Positions 18,407 through 27,345 of a stretch of 64,000 bases of DNA are shown in pieces (position 1 is the first letter of the stretch; each line of letters starts with the position of its first letter). The stretch lies in NCBI RefSeq assembly GCF_900078705.1, contig NZ_FKIF01000010.1, positions 310,001 to 374,000 on the forward strand, in the 5' to 3' direction. The stretch comes from Bordetella ansorpii. GTDB lineage: Bacteria; Pseudomonadota; Gammaproteobacteria; Burkholderiales; Burkholderiaceae_B. Position numbers and translations under genes: made by a program. The notes under the pieces are model-generated. The model did not search any database and had not been told where the DNA came from. It saw nothing but the letters and a program-made list of their open reading frames with translations.

Positions 18407-18766
18407 ATGCCTCGCGTCAAACGCGGCGTAACTGCCCGCGCACGTCACAAGAAAGTCATCAAGGCCGCCAAGGGTTACCGTGGCCGCCGTGGTAATGTTT
18501 TCCGTATCGCCAAGCAAGCGGTCATGCGCGCTGGCCAATACGCCTACCGCGATCGCCGCAACAAGAAGCGCACCTTCCGCGCCCTGTGGATCACCCGTAT
18601 CAACGCCGCCGTGCGTGAACAGGGCCTGAGCTACAGCGTGTTCATCGCCGGCCTGAAGAAGGCAGCGATCGAACTCGACCGCAAGGTCCTGGCCGACCTG
18701 GCCGTCCGCGACAAGGCCGGCTTCGCCGCCATTGTCCAGCAAGCCAAGGCCGCTTTGGCCGCCTGA
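18407..18766 (+). CDS. rplT: 50S ribosomal protein L20
   Basis: 119 residues with the conserved [17 protein letters not shown] start, [13 protein letters not shown], and [19 protein letters not shown]20 is needed for early large-subunit assembly and in many bacteria represses its own operon through the leader mRNA. A terminator-like hairpin follows, so pheS expression may depend on read-through. Confidence 0.98.
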   Translation: MPRVKRGVTARARHKKVIKAAKGYRGRRGNVFRIAKQAVMRAGQYAYRDRRNKKRTFRALWITRINAAVREQGLSYSVFIAGLKKAAIELDRKVLADLAVRDKAGFAAIVQQAKAALAA

Positions 18767-18792
18767 TCGCGCATCTATCGCGCATCGCGCTT

Positions 18793-18821
18793 GCAAACGG
18801 GGCTGTCATGGCCCCGTTTGC
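18793..18821 (+). terminator. Terminator or attenuator between rplT and pheS
   Basis: GCAAACGGGGC, loop TGTCAT, then GGCCCCGTTTGC followed by GTTTTG. The stem is 11 bp and strong, but the T-run is short. In E. coli the pheST genes are attenuated just here; no Phe-rich leader peptide is visible in this 77-bp gap, so partial termination is more likely. Confidence 0.7.
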
Positions 18822-18843
18822 GTTTTGAAGGCTGTTATACGCC

Positions 18844-19866
18844 ATGACTCAAGAGCTCGACGACCTGGTTTCCCAGGCAGACGAACGTTTCGCCGCTTCG
18901 GCCGATGCCGCTTCGCTCGAGAACGCCAAGGCGCGTTTCCTCGGCAAGGAGGGCGCCCTGACGGTGCTTCTGAAAGGCCTGGGCAAGCTCGATCCCGACG
19001 CCAAGCGCGAGATGGGGGCCCGGATCAACCAGGCCAAGCAGCGCATCGAAGGGCTGCTCACCGCCCGCCGCGCCGCGCTGGCGCAGGCCGAGCTCGATGC
19101 CCGCCTGGCATCCGAGACCATCGACGTCACGCTGCCGGGCCGCGGCAAGGCCGTGGGGGGCATCCACCCGGTCATCCGCACCTGGGAACGCGTCGAAGAG
19201 ATCTTCCGCTCCATCGGTTTCGACGTGGCCGACGGCCCCGAAGTCGAGAACGACTGGACCAACTTCACGGCGTTGAACAATCCGCTTGACCACCCCGCGC
19301 GGTCCATGCAGGACACGTTCTACGTCGACATGCAGGACGCCGACGGCCTGCCGCTGCTGCTGCGCACGCACACCAGCCCCATGCAGGTGCGTTACGCCCG
19401 CATGCACCAGCCGCCCATCAAGGTCATCGCCCCGGGCCGCACCTATCGCGTGGACAGCGACGCCACGCACTCGCCGATGTTCCACCAGGTCGAAGGCCTG
19501 TGGATCGCCGAGGACATCTCCTTCGCCGACCTGAAGGGCGTGTACACCGACTTCCTGCGCTGCTTCTTCGAAAGCGACGACCTGGTGGTGCGGTTCCGCC
19601 CGTCGTTCTTCCCGTTCACCGAGCCCTCGGCCGAGATCGACATGATGTTCACGTCCGGTCCCAACCGCGGCCGCTGGCTGGAAATCTCGGGGTCGGGCCA
19701 GGTGCATCCGCAGGTGGTGCGCAACTTCGGGCTGGATCCGGAGCGCTACATCGGCTTTGCCTTCGGCTCGGGCCTCGAACGCCTGACCATGCTGCGTTAC
19801 GGCGTGAACGACCTGCGCCAATTCTACGAAGGCGACCTGCGCTTCCTGCGCCAATTTAATCAGTAG
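18844..19866 (+). CDS. pheS: Phenylalanyl-tRNA synthetase alpha subunit
   Basis: 340 residues, complete. An N-terminal coiled coil is followed by the class II catalytic core: motif 2 in [15 protein letters not shown], the substrate loop FHQVEGLW, and motif 3 [14 protein letters not shown] near the C-terminus. It forms the alpha2-beta2 enzyme with PheT, encoded 172 bp downstream; the gap holds a repeat element rather than a tight junction. Confidence 0.98.
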   Translation: MTQELDDLVSQADERFAASADAASLENAKARFLGKEGALTVLLKGLGKLDPDAKREMGARINQAKQRIEGLLTARRAALAQAELDARLASETIDVTLPGRGKAVGGIHPVIRTWERVEEIFRSIGFDVADGPEVENDWTNFTALNNPLDHPARSMQDTFYVDMQDADGLPLLLRTHTSPMQVRYARMHQPPIKVIAPGRTYRVDSDATHSPMFHQVEGLWIAEDISFADLKGVYTDFLRCFFESDDLVVRFRPSFFPFTEPSAEIDMMFTSGPNRGRWLEISGSGQVHPQVVRNFGLDPERYIGFAFGSGLERLTMLRYGVNDLRQFYEGDLRFLRQFNQ

Positions 19867-19904
19867 CCCCCCCTACGCGCTGCGCGCGCCCCCCAAGGGG
19901 GGCG
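19867..19904. repeat. REP-like GC hairpin element
   Basis: A run of C, then the palindromic ACGCGCTGCGCGCG, then CCCCCCAAGGGGGG. I recognise this arrangement as a common intergenic repeat in Bordetella/Achromobacter-type genomes; copy number here cannot be judged because only one is in the window. It could fold on the pheS 3' end and tune read-through to pheT. Confidence 0.6.
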
Positions 19905-20038
19905 ACAGCTACGGACCGGCAAAGCCGGATCCGTGCTGTCCGCGGTGCCCGAGGTTCTTCTGAGTGGTGTTGGTTGTGGTGCCGACGTTGTTGACTTGAA
20001 TTTGTCTGGATGGCGCGCAAGCGCCCTGGAAAACTGAC

Positions 20039-22459
20039 ATGCAAATCCCCGAATCCTGGCTGCGTTCGCTGGTCAATCCTCCGATCTCCTCCGACGAGCT
20101 GGCGCACCAGCTCACCATGGCCGGCCTCGAAGTCGAGGACGCCGTGCCCGCCGCGCCGCCGTTTTCCGGCGTGGTGGTGGCCCGCATCGCCGAGATCGCC
20201 CCGCATCCCGATGCCGACAAGCTGCGCGTCTGTCAGGTCGACGATGGTTCGGGCCAGTTGCTGCAGATCGTCTGCGGCGCGCCCAATGCCGCGGCCGGCA
20301 TCACCGTGCCGCTGGCGCGCGTGGGCGCCGAACTGCCTGGTGGCATGAAGATCGGCGTGGCCAGGATGCGCGGCGTGCAATCGTCGGGCATGCTGTGCTC
20401 GGCGCGCGAACTGGGCCTGTCGCAAGATCACGCCGGCCTGATGCTGCTGCCCGACACGCTGACGCCGGGCCAGGACATCCGCCAGGCGCTCGACCTGGAC
20501 GACACCGTCTTCACGCTCAAGCTCACGCCCAACCGCGCCGACTGCCTGTCGATGGTGGGCGTGGCGCGCGAAGTGTCCGCGTTGTCGGGCCTGCCGCTGG
20601 CGCTGCCGGCCCTCGAGCCCGTGGCACCTTCCATCGATGACCGCCTGAAGGTCAACGTTCAGGCGCCCGACCTGTGCGGCCGTTTCGCCGGCCGCGTCAT
20701 CCGCGGCGTCAACGCCCGCGCGGCCACGCCCGACTGGATGCGCGGCCGCCTCGAGCGCGCCGGCCAGCGTTCCATCTCGGCGCTGGTCGACATCTCGAAC
20801 TACGTCATGCTCGAACTGGGCCGTCCCACCCACGTGTTCGACCTGGACAAGGTGTCCGGCGAACTGACCGTGCGCTGGGGCCGCACCGGCGAGTCGCTGG
20901 AACTGCTCAACGGCCAGACCATCGCGCTGGACGAGCGCGTCGGCGTCATCAGCGCCGGCGACCAGGTCGAGAGCCTGGCGGGCATCATGGGCGGCGAGTC
21001 CACGTCCGTCACGCTGGACACCCGGAACATCTACCTCGAGGCCGCCTTCTGGTGGCCCGAGGCCATCGCCGGCCGCGCGCGCCGCTACAAGTTCAGCACC
21101 GACGCCAGCCACCGCTTCGAGCGCGGCGTCGACTACGACAGCATTCCCGACCACATCGAGCGCATCACGCGCCTGATCGTCGACATCTGCGGCGGCCAGG
21201 TCGGCCCCCTGGACGACCAGATCGTCAACCTGCCCACCCGCGAACCCGTGCGCATGCGCCTGGCGCGCTGCCACCGCGTGCTGGGCGTGACCGTGTCCGC
21301 CGAGGAAGTGGCGCAGATCTTCACGCGCCTGGGCCTGCCTTTCACCCGCGAGGGTGACGATTTCGTGGTGCAGCCGCCCACCTACCGCTTCGACCTGGTC
21401 ATCGAGGAAGACCTGATCGAGGAAGTGGCGCGCATCCATGGTTTCGAGCGCATCCCCAGCGTGCCGCCGATGGCGCGCGCCAAGATGCACGCGCAGCCGG
21501 AGACCCGCCCCAGCCTGCACGGCCTGCGCCGCCAGGTGGCCGCGCGCGATTACCAGGAAGTGGTCAACTACAGCTTCGTCGAAGCCACCTGGGAACGCGA
21601 CTACGCGGGCAACGAGAATCCCGTGCGCCTGGTCAACCCCATCGCCAGCCATCTGTCGGTGATGCGTTCGAGCCTGATCGCCGGCCTGGTCGCCATCGTC
21701 CGCCACAACGCCAACCGCAAGCAGTCGCGCGTGCGCCTGTTCGAACTGGGCCGCGTGTTCCAGCGCGATGCCGGCGCCGCCGACGGCGAGCTGGCCGTGG
21801 CCGGTCTCACCCAGCCCCTGAAACTGTCGGGCGCCGCCTGGGGCCCGGCCGTGGCCGAGCAGTGGGCCGAGCCGGTGCGCCAGGTCGATTTCTACGACGT
21901 CAAGATGGACGTCGAGGCGCTGTTCGGCGCGCGCGCCGCTGGCCTGCGTTTCATTGCCGACAGCCATCCCGCGCTGCATCCGGGCCGTGGCGCCCGCATC
22001 GAGCTCGATGGCCACGCCATCGGCTGGCTGGGCGAGCTGCATCCGCGCCTGGCGCAGCAGGCCGAGCTGGCGCATGCGACGGTGGTGTTCGAGCTGGATG
22101 TCGATGCCTTGCAGGCCGGCCGTCTGCCGCAGGTGCGCGAACTGTCGCGCCAGCCCGTGGTGGTGCGCGACCTGGCGCTGTGGGTGGCCGCCGCCACGCC
22201 GGCCCAGGCGCTGCTGGACACCGTCCTGGCCACCGTGCGGGCCGACGCCCAACTGGCCGTGGTGCAGGAGGTGCGCCTGTTCGACGTGTGGCGCGAGAAG
22301 ACGCAGGCCGGCCAGCCCGCGCCGGCCGAGAAAAGCCTTGCCTTCCGTTTCTGGCTACAGGACACTGAGGTCACGCTGGACGAGGCTCGCGTCTCCGACT
22401 GCCTGGCACGTATCCGCGATGCGCTGGCCGCCGCTCACGGCGCACGCCTGCGCGATTGA
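20039..22459 (+). CDS. pheT: Phenylalanyl-tRNA synthetase beta subunit
   Basis: 806 residues, full length. Domains in order: B1 and the EMAP/tRNA-binding fold ([21 protein letters not shown], ~residues 42-62), the B3/B4 editing domain ([31 protein letters not shown]), the B5 DNA-binding-like domain, the catalytic-like core ([18 protein letters not shown]), and the C-terminal ferredoxin-fold anticodon-binding domain. Edits mischarged Tyr-tRNA-Phe. Ends 2 bp before ihfA. Confidence 0.98.
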   Translation: MQIPESWLRSLVNPPISSDELAHQLTMAGLEVEDAVPAAPPFSGVVVARIAEIAPHPDADKLRVCQVDDGSGQLLQIVCGAPNAAAGITVPLARVGAELPGGMKIGVARMRGVQSSGMLCSARELGLSQDHAGLMLLPDTLTPGQDIRQALDLDDTVFTLKLTPNRADCLSMVGVAREVSALSGLPLALPALEPVAPSIDDRLKVNVQAPDLCGRFAGRVIRGVNARAATPDWMRGRLERAGQRSISALVDISNYVMLELGRPTHVFDLDKVSGELTVRWGRTGESLELLNGQTIALDERVGVISAGDQVESLAGIMGGESTSVTLDTRNIYLEAAFWWPEAIAGRARRYKFSTDASHRFERGVDYDSIPDHIERITRLIVDICGGQVGPLDDQIVNLPTREPVRMRLARCHRVLGVTVSAEEVAQIFTRLGLPFTREGDDFVVQPPTYRFDLVIEEDLIEEVARIHGFERIPSVPPMARAKMHAQPETRPSLHGLRRQVAARDYQEVVNYSFVEATWERDYAGNENPVRLVNPIASHLSVMRSSLIAGLVAIVRHNANRKQSRVRLFELGRVFQRDAGAADGELAVAGLTQPLKLSGAAWGPAVAEQWAEPVRQVDFYDVKMDVEALFGARAAGLRFIADSHPALHPGRGARIELDGHAIGWLGELHPRLAQQAELAHATVVFELDVDALQAGRLPQVRELSRQPVVVRDLALWVAAATPAQALLDTVLATVRADAQLAVVQEVRLFDVWREKTQAGQPAPAEKSLAFRFWLQDTEVTLDEARVSDCLARIRDALAAAHGARLRD

Positions 22460-22461
22460 TC

Positions 22462-22815
22462 ATGGGGACCGCTTTGATTGCCGAACCGCGCACACTGACC
22501 AAGGCCGAGTTGGCCGAACTGCTCTTCGAGCGGGTCGGCCTGAACAAGCGCGAGGCCAAGGACATCGTCGATACGTTCTTCGAGGAAATCCGTGAGGCGC
22601 TGGCGCGCGGCGATGCCGTCAAGCTCTCGGGTTTCGGCAATTTCCAGGTGCGCGACAAACCGCCGCGTCCTGGCCGCAACCCCAAGACCGGCGAGACCAT
22701 CCCCATCGCGGCGCGCCGCGTGGTCACGTTCCATGCGAGCCAGAAATTGAAGGGCGTGGTCGAGCAAGCCCCGCCCGTGGCCGAATCCGACCCGGACCCG
22801 GACGCTTCGGCTTGA
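22462..22815 (+). CDS. ihfA: Integration host factor alpha subunit
   Basis: 117 residues. [56 protein letters not shown] and the tip proline RPGRNP define the HU/IHF fold, and the alpha subtype is supported by the location after pheT. IHF-alpha pairs with IHF-beta to bend DNA. The ATG at 22462 was chosen; an ATT codon two residues earlier is unlikely. An acidic C-terminal tail ([10 protein letters not shown]) is longer than in E. coli. IHF may also be relevant to the prophage, since Mu transposition and regulation use it. Confidence 0.97.
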   Translation: MGTALIAEPRTLTKAELAELLFERVGLNKREAKDIVDTFFEEIREALARGDAVKLSGFGNFQVRDKPPRPGRNPKTGETIPIAARRVVTFHASQKLKGVVEQAPPVAESDPDPDASA

Positions 22816-22923
22816 TGCCTGTATCTCCGCTTGCGGCAGCGCCCGGCGCTTTTCAGGCCTAGTGATACGCTTTGTCGGCAATTGTCATCGATCCCCAAGG
22901 AATCAGCGGCATAAAATCCCTCT

Positions 22924-23340
22924 ATGACCCGTCCCGAAACCACCGCCGTCGTCCTTCCCCCCATTCCCGCCAAGCGTTACTTCACCATCGGTGAGGTCAG
23001 CGACCTGTGCGGGGTCAAGCCGCACGTGCTGCGCTACTGGGAGCAGGAATTCACGCAGCTCAAGCCGGTCAAGCGGCGCGGCAACCGCCGCTACTACCAG
23101 CATCACGAAGTGCTGCTGATCCGCAAGATCCGTTCGCTGCTGTACGAGCAGGGCTTCACCATCAGCGGCGCCCGCAATCGCCTGGGCGACGTGCGCGACG
23201 CCGCCGCGCATGACCCCGAAGCCGCCGTGCGCCTGAGCGCCGCGGAGATGCAATCGCTGCGCGCCGAGCTGGGCGGCATCTCGATGATGCTGGGCGAGGC
23301 CCTGGCGCTGGCGGAAAGCCGGCAGACGCCGCGGGGCTGA
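22924..23340 (+). CDS. MerR-family regulator
   Basis: 138 residues. The winged helix begins at ~residue 19: YFTIGEVSDLCGVKPHVLRYWEQEFTQLKPVKRRGNRRYY in outline, the MlrA/MerR pattern, then a coiled dimerisation helix. There is no cysteine-rich metal site, so it is not a mercury or copper sensor. Its place after ihfA is conserved in related genomes. Target genes cannot be read from the window. Confidence 0.9.
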   Translation: MTRPETTAVVLPPIPAKRYFTIGEVSDLCGVKPHVLRYWEQEFTQLKPVKRRGNRRYYQHHEVLLIRKIRSLLYEQGFTISGARNRLGDVRDAAAHDPEAAVRLSAAEMQSLRAELGGISMMLGEALALAESRQTPRG

Positions 23341-23880
23341 TCCCTTGCGGTGATAAGGGCAAGGGCGGCCGTTCTCGAGCCGCCTGACGCCAATTTCTCG
23401 ATTTCCCGGCTGCAACCCCGCCGGGAACGTCATTCGGGCCATGTGGCCGCTGCCAGACGTCCACGTGAGCGCGGGGCGCCGCATCCTTCGACTTCACCCT
23501 CCCATCGGTCGACAGCAGGTTGGCCGCAAGACGCGGACGGATAATCGTGCCGCGCCGCGTCGGCCCATGCGCCCAAAGGTCGCTGGCGAGGGGGGCGGTT
23601 GCTGCTGGATCGCAGATGATTTGCCGGGGGCCAGACGCTGCGATGGGATACTTGGCGTCCTGCGCGCCGGGTCCTTCTTCGAATTCGTTCCTGAAGAGCA
23701 AGGAAAGCCCTGGCCGGGCACGCCAACGGCGCTGGCCGTTACAACTCACCACGCCCCCACGGACCCGCCCATCGGGCAAAGATGCGAGCCGGATCCCGGC
23801 GACGGATAGAGGGAGCGGCCCTGGAAGCCTTCGTCGAAGAGGCGCGGGAGGCGCGCAAAAATGCCGGGCAAAAGAACAAG
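23341..23880. other. Gene-free stretch next to tRNA-Pro
   Basis: About 540 bp downstream of the MerR gene. Open frames on both strands lack ribosome sites and give unstructured Arg/Pro/Gly-rich translations, so none is called. It abuts the 3' side of a tRNA gene, a frequent integration site, but I see no second copy of the tRNA 3' end and no integrase remnant here. Confidence 0.5.
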
Positions 23881-23908
23881 GCCGTTAGTGATTGCTATCA
23901 CTAACGGC
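23881..23908 (-). terminator. Terminator of tRNA-Pro
   Basis: GCCGTTAGTGAT, loop TGCT, ATCACTAACGGC: a perfect 12-bp stem. On the minus strand it is followed by CTTGTTCTTTT, a broken T-run, 12 nt past the tRNA CCA end. Confidence 0.8.
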
Positions 23909-23919
23909 CTCGGTATTGC

Positions 23920-24494
<575 letters not shown>

Positions 24495-24665
24495 ATGGAT
24501 CCCCTGTTCATGACGTTCATTCAATTCCTCGGTTTCTGGCTGGTCTTGATGGCCGGCGTGACGATCCTGGGACCGCGCATCGCGCAACTGATACGCCAGC
24601 GCATGCTGCGTCCGGCGCCGATCCCGATCCGCCAGGGACGCCCGAGCGACCGCTCCATGTCCTGA
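24495..24665 (+). CDS. Small single-pass membrane protein
   Basis: 56 residues beginning MDPLFMTFIQFLGFWLVLMA. One transmembrane segment spans about residues 6-27, followed by a basic tail (RIAQLIRQRMLRPAPIPIRQ). AGAAGG lies nine bases before the ATG, and the frame is cleanly bounded. No function is recognised. The positive-inside pattern places the tail in the cytoplasm. Confidence 0.55.
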   Translation: MDPLFMTFIQFLGFWLVLMAGVTILGPRIAQLIRQRMLRPAPIPIRQGRPSDRSMS

Positions 24666-24772
24666 CCTCGAGCCCGCGGCGCCATTGCGGCCGCGGGCTT
24701 GTCTTTCGAGGGCGGGCCGGGGCGTGCGTGCTATTGTCGGGCTTTCCGTATCCGGCTTCTGGCAACGCACCT

Positions 24773-25003
24773 ATGACCACCGCCCGCATCCAGCAAGGTG
24801 AATTGGCTTCCTGGCTCGGCGCCATCTCCGCGGCGGACACCGCCGAGACCCGCGCCGCCGTGGCTCGGGACATCCCGCGGCATGTCGCCGACGCCTTGCA
24901 GATCCTGCGGTGCATCGAGCCGGTCGAGGGCGGGTATGGCCTGACGGACAAAGGCCGGCTGTCGCTGCGCATGGCGGATCCGGCCGCCATCCATCTGCGG
25001 TAA
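24773..25003 (+). CDS. Hypothetical protein
   Basis: 76 residues: TARIQQGELASWLGAISAAD, then an alanine-rich helix, then ILRCIEPVEGGYGLTDKGRLSLRMADP. The last part resembles the wing of a winged-helix fold (GYGLTDKGR), suggesting a small DNA- or RNA-binding protein, but I cannot assign a family. Codon usage is normal for the genome. The start was taken at the first ATG giving this globular sequence. Confidence 0.5.
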   Translation: MTTARIQQGELASWLGAISAADTAETRAAVARDIPRHVADALQILRCIEPVEGGYGLTDKGRLSLRMADPAAIHLR

Positions 25004-25207
25004 GCGCCAGGCACGGCCCGCGAGCCATCGCGGTTTGTCGCGCGGAATCCACTGAAATGGGCCTGTAGCCATTTTGTCATCGCATGATGAACTCCAAGGC
25101 ACCAGCCTTGTCTTATCCTGACAAAAGCGGGGTGTACGCTGCCCGCTGACGTCGCGTGGAACGAGTCACGCGTCTCTTTCTTATAAGCAACCGACTGGGA
25201 GGGCGCC

Positions 25208-25420
25208 ATGCAGCATCATGACCAGGAAGTTCTGATCGACGTTTCCACCGCCGCCATGGACACTGGCGGCTACGGCGTACTGTTGACCGTCACGGCCGAA
25301 GGCGGCACCGAAGTCGACGCCGCGTTTTCCTATCTCGGGGCCTGCGCATCCCTGGACGAGGCGCGAGAGCGCGCCGAATCCTTTGCGATGGATTGGCTGC
25401 AGGAAAACGTCTATCGATGA
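25208..25420 (+). CDS. Hypothetical protein
   Basis: 70 residues, acidic, with DVSTAAMDTGGYGVLLTVTA and SLDEARERAESFAMDWLQENV. The ribosome site GGGAGG is well placed. The beta-strand then amphipathic-helix pattern looks like a small cytosolic alpha/beta protein. No family recognised; preceded by a 200-bp gap without other features. Confidence 0.6.
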   Translation: MQHHDQEVLIDVSTAAMDTGGYGVLLTVTAEGGTEVDAAFSYLGACASLDEARERAESFAMDWLQENVYR

Positions 25421-25547
25421 CGCTGCGCCGCTAGCCGCGTGCCGTTGGCTGCGGCGTTTCGGGTTATCGTTGCGCCAGCCGCTCGCCGGCCGGACCGTCA
25501 TGCGGTCAGGCCGGCGGCGTGCGGGTTCTCCGTATTCCGACGATTTC

Positions 25548-26654
25548 ATGCCTCACGCCCTGGCCGACACCGTACACGCACTGCGCCGACATCTCGATGA
25601 CGTGGTCCTGCCGCAATGGCGGCAAGCGGGCTTCAATGCCGTGCTGGGGTTGCCGCACGAGGCGATCTCCCAGGAGGGCGTGCCGCTGCCCGATGAACGC
25701 TATCGTGCGATGGCGTGCGCACGCCAGCTCTATGTGCATGCCCGCGCGCCGGGGCAGGCCGCCGCCGCGCATGCCACGTTGCTGTTCGACGGCCTGCTGC
25801 GCCATTTCCACGATACGGCGTCGGGCAACTGGCGTTTCAGCGTGGATGCCGAGGCGCGCCCGCTCGATACCACCCAAGACCTCTACACCTACGCGTTCGT
25901 GATCTTCGCCAGTGCCGTGTATTTCGGGCGCACGCGCGATCCGCGCGCGCGCAAGGCCATGCTGTCCACGACGCAAGCGGTGGAAGCGCGCTTTCGCCGG
26001 CCCGACGGAGGCTACGATGCCGCGCTGAGCGCCGCTGGCGTGGCCCTGCGCGGCCCGGAACAGAATCCCGTCATGCACCTGACCGAGGCCTATCTGGCCG
26101 CGGCGCGCGTGGCCGAGCCGGCCTGGTTCGCGCAGAAGCTGCGCGACATCGCCGACGACGTCGCGGGCCGGCATCTGGACGCGCGCACCCAGTGCATCGC
26201 CGAGCTGCCGCTGGGCACGGCGGGCAATCGCATCGAGCCCGGCCACCAGTTCGAATGGATGGCCCTGCTGCAGTCCGCGCCGCAGGTCTATGACGGCCTG
26301 AGCCTGACGCTGGCCATGCCGCGCGGCAGCCTGTGGGCGCGCGGGCAGGGGGTCGACGGGTCGACGGCGGGGGTATGCGCCGCGCTGGATCCGGCGGGCC
26401 AGGTGCGCGATCCCCTGCAGCGTATCTGGGCGCAGACCGAATACGCCCGCTATCTGGCGCTGGTGGGAGACTATCCGGCGCTTGCCGGGCAGTTGGCGCA
26501 GTTCCGCGCCCGTTTTCTGCACGACACCGGCTGGCGCGAAGTGCTGCGGCCCGATGGGGAATTGGCGCGCGCCGATATGCCCGCGACGACGCCATATCAC
26601 CTTTCGACGTGTTACGAGGCACTGGAAAACGTGCTTGAAACTCTTGCGAAATAA
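25548..26654 (+). CDS. AGE-family (N-acylglucosamine 2-epimerase-like) sugar isomerase
   Basis: 368 residues forming the (alpha/alpha)6 barrel of the AGE superfamily. Signposts are DTTQDLYTYAFVIFASAVYF (~residue 105), QNPVMHLTEAYLAAARV with the metal/substrate His-Glu pair, IEPGHQFEWMALL with the catalytic His, and a final His in TPYHLSTCYEALE. Members interconvert glucose, mannose, cellobiose or N-acetyl-hexosamines; which one is not decidable. The start at 25548 was preferred over the in-frame upstream ATGs because family homology starts with VHALRRHLDD. An 8-bp stem hairpin follows the stop at 26655. Confidence 0.87.
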   Translation: MPHALADTVHALRRHLDDVVLPQWRQAGFNAVLGLPHEAISQEGVPLPDERYRAMACARQLYVHARAPGQAAAAHATLLFDGLLRHFHDTASGNWRFSVDAEARPLDTTQDLYTYAFVIFASAVYFGRTRDPRARKAMLSTTQAVEARFRRPDGGYDAALSAAGVALRGPEQNPVMHLTEAYLAAARVAEPAWFAQKLRDIADDVAGRHLDARTQCIAELPLGTAGNRIEPGHQFEWMALLQSAPQVYDGLSLTLAMPRGSLWARGQGVDGSTAGVCAALDPAGQVRDPLQRIWAQTEYARYLALVGDYPALAGQLAQFRARFLHDTGWREVLRPDGELARADMPATTPYHLSTCYEALENVLETLAK

Positions 26655-26759
26655 GTCACTTCTCATAGGGAAGTGACGCATTCGTACCACGGCAGGGCGT
26701 TCGGATTTGACGAAACCCCTTACAATTCGTTGGTTACACGCAATTGTCGGGGGAAAGTC

Positions 26760-26975
26760 ATGAGTGTCATGTGTCCAGCGTGCCGGTCCATCACTGCCGG
26801 CCTGTCCGGCGTCTCGCCGCATGGCGAACTGGGTTATCAGGGGTTCACCAGCCCCACGCAGCAAGGCCGCGAGAACAACCGCGTGGAGCACTTCCGTTGC
26901 GTGCGTTGCGAATCCAAGTGGCTGCGCGAGACCGATCGGTGGGGGTTCGACATGGGTTTTCGTCTGGCCCCCTGA
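26760..26975 (+). CDS. Small zinc-ribbon protein
   Basis: 71 residues with two CxxC knuckles, MCPAC near the N-terminus and FRCVRCESKW near residue 47, spaced as in a zinc ribbon. GGGGGAAAG precedes the ATG. The partner nucleic acid or protein is unknown. A perfect 8-bp hairpin just upstream (26655-26677) probably separates it from the epimerase gene. Confidence 0.65.
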   Translation: MSVMCPACRSITAGLSGVSPHGELGYQGFTSPTQQGRENNRVEHFRCVRCESKWLRETDRWGFDMGFRLAP

Positions 26976-27092
26976 ACCCGCTGCTCGATGGCGCCGGCAA
27001 GGGATGGCGCATTAACCCTCTTAAGCCTGTGGGTTTTCCCGCCGTTATCGGCTTGTTGCGCCCTTGCATGGCGCGCAAGATGGGATACCAGC

Positions 27093-27338
27093 ATGTCATC
27101 GAAAGTGCTTGATGGTTTCAACGTGGTGGCCTACGCCACGCACCCCCAAGGTGGCATTCCCGCCCGGGCGTTCATCGAAACCAGGGCGGTAGCGGGCGAG
27201 GCAGACGCCCAGGTGTTCGAGATATTCACGTCGCGCCGTTTCCGGAACACGATCGAAGCGATGTCCGCGGCGCGCAATGCGCTGGCGGCGGTTCGGTCGG
27301 TCGACCCCGACGGCCTGCCCGACCCCTTGCCGCAGTAG
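27093..27338 (+). CDS. Hypothetical protein
   Basis: 81 residues: LDGFNVVAYATHPQGGIPARAFIETRAVAGEADAQVFEIF in outline, then an arginine-rich helix and a proline-rich end. It ends 8 bp from the convergent ABC transporter stop. Globular-looking and with normal codon bias, but no family recognised. Confidence 0.5.
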   Translation: MSSKVLDGFNVVAYATHPQGGIPARAFIETRAVAGEADAQVFEIFTSRRFRNTIEAMSAARNALAAVRSVDPDGLPDPLPQ

Positions 27339-27345
27339 CTGCGTT

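Noticed and set aside
23441-23809. 122-codon frame downstream of the MerR gene
   Set aside because: Arg/Pro/Gly-rich and unstructured, no ribosome site, and several other frames overlap it equally well.
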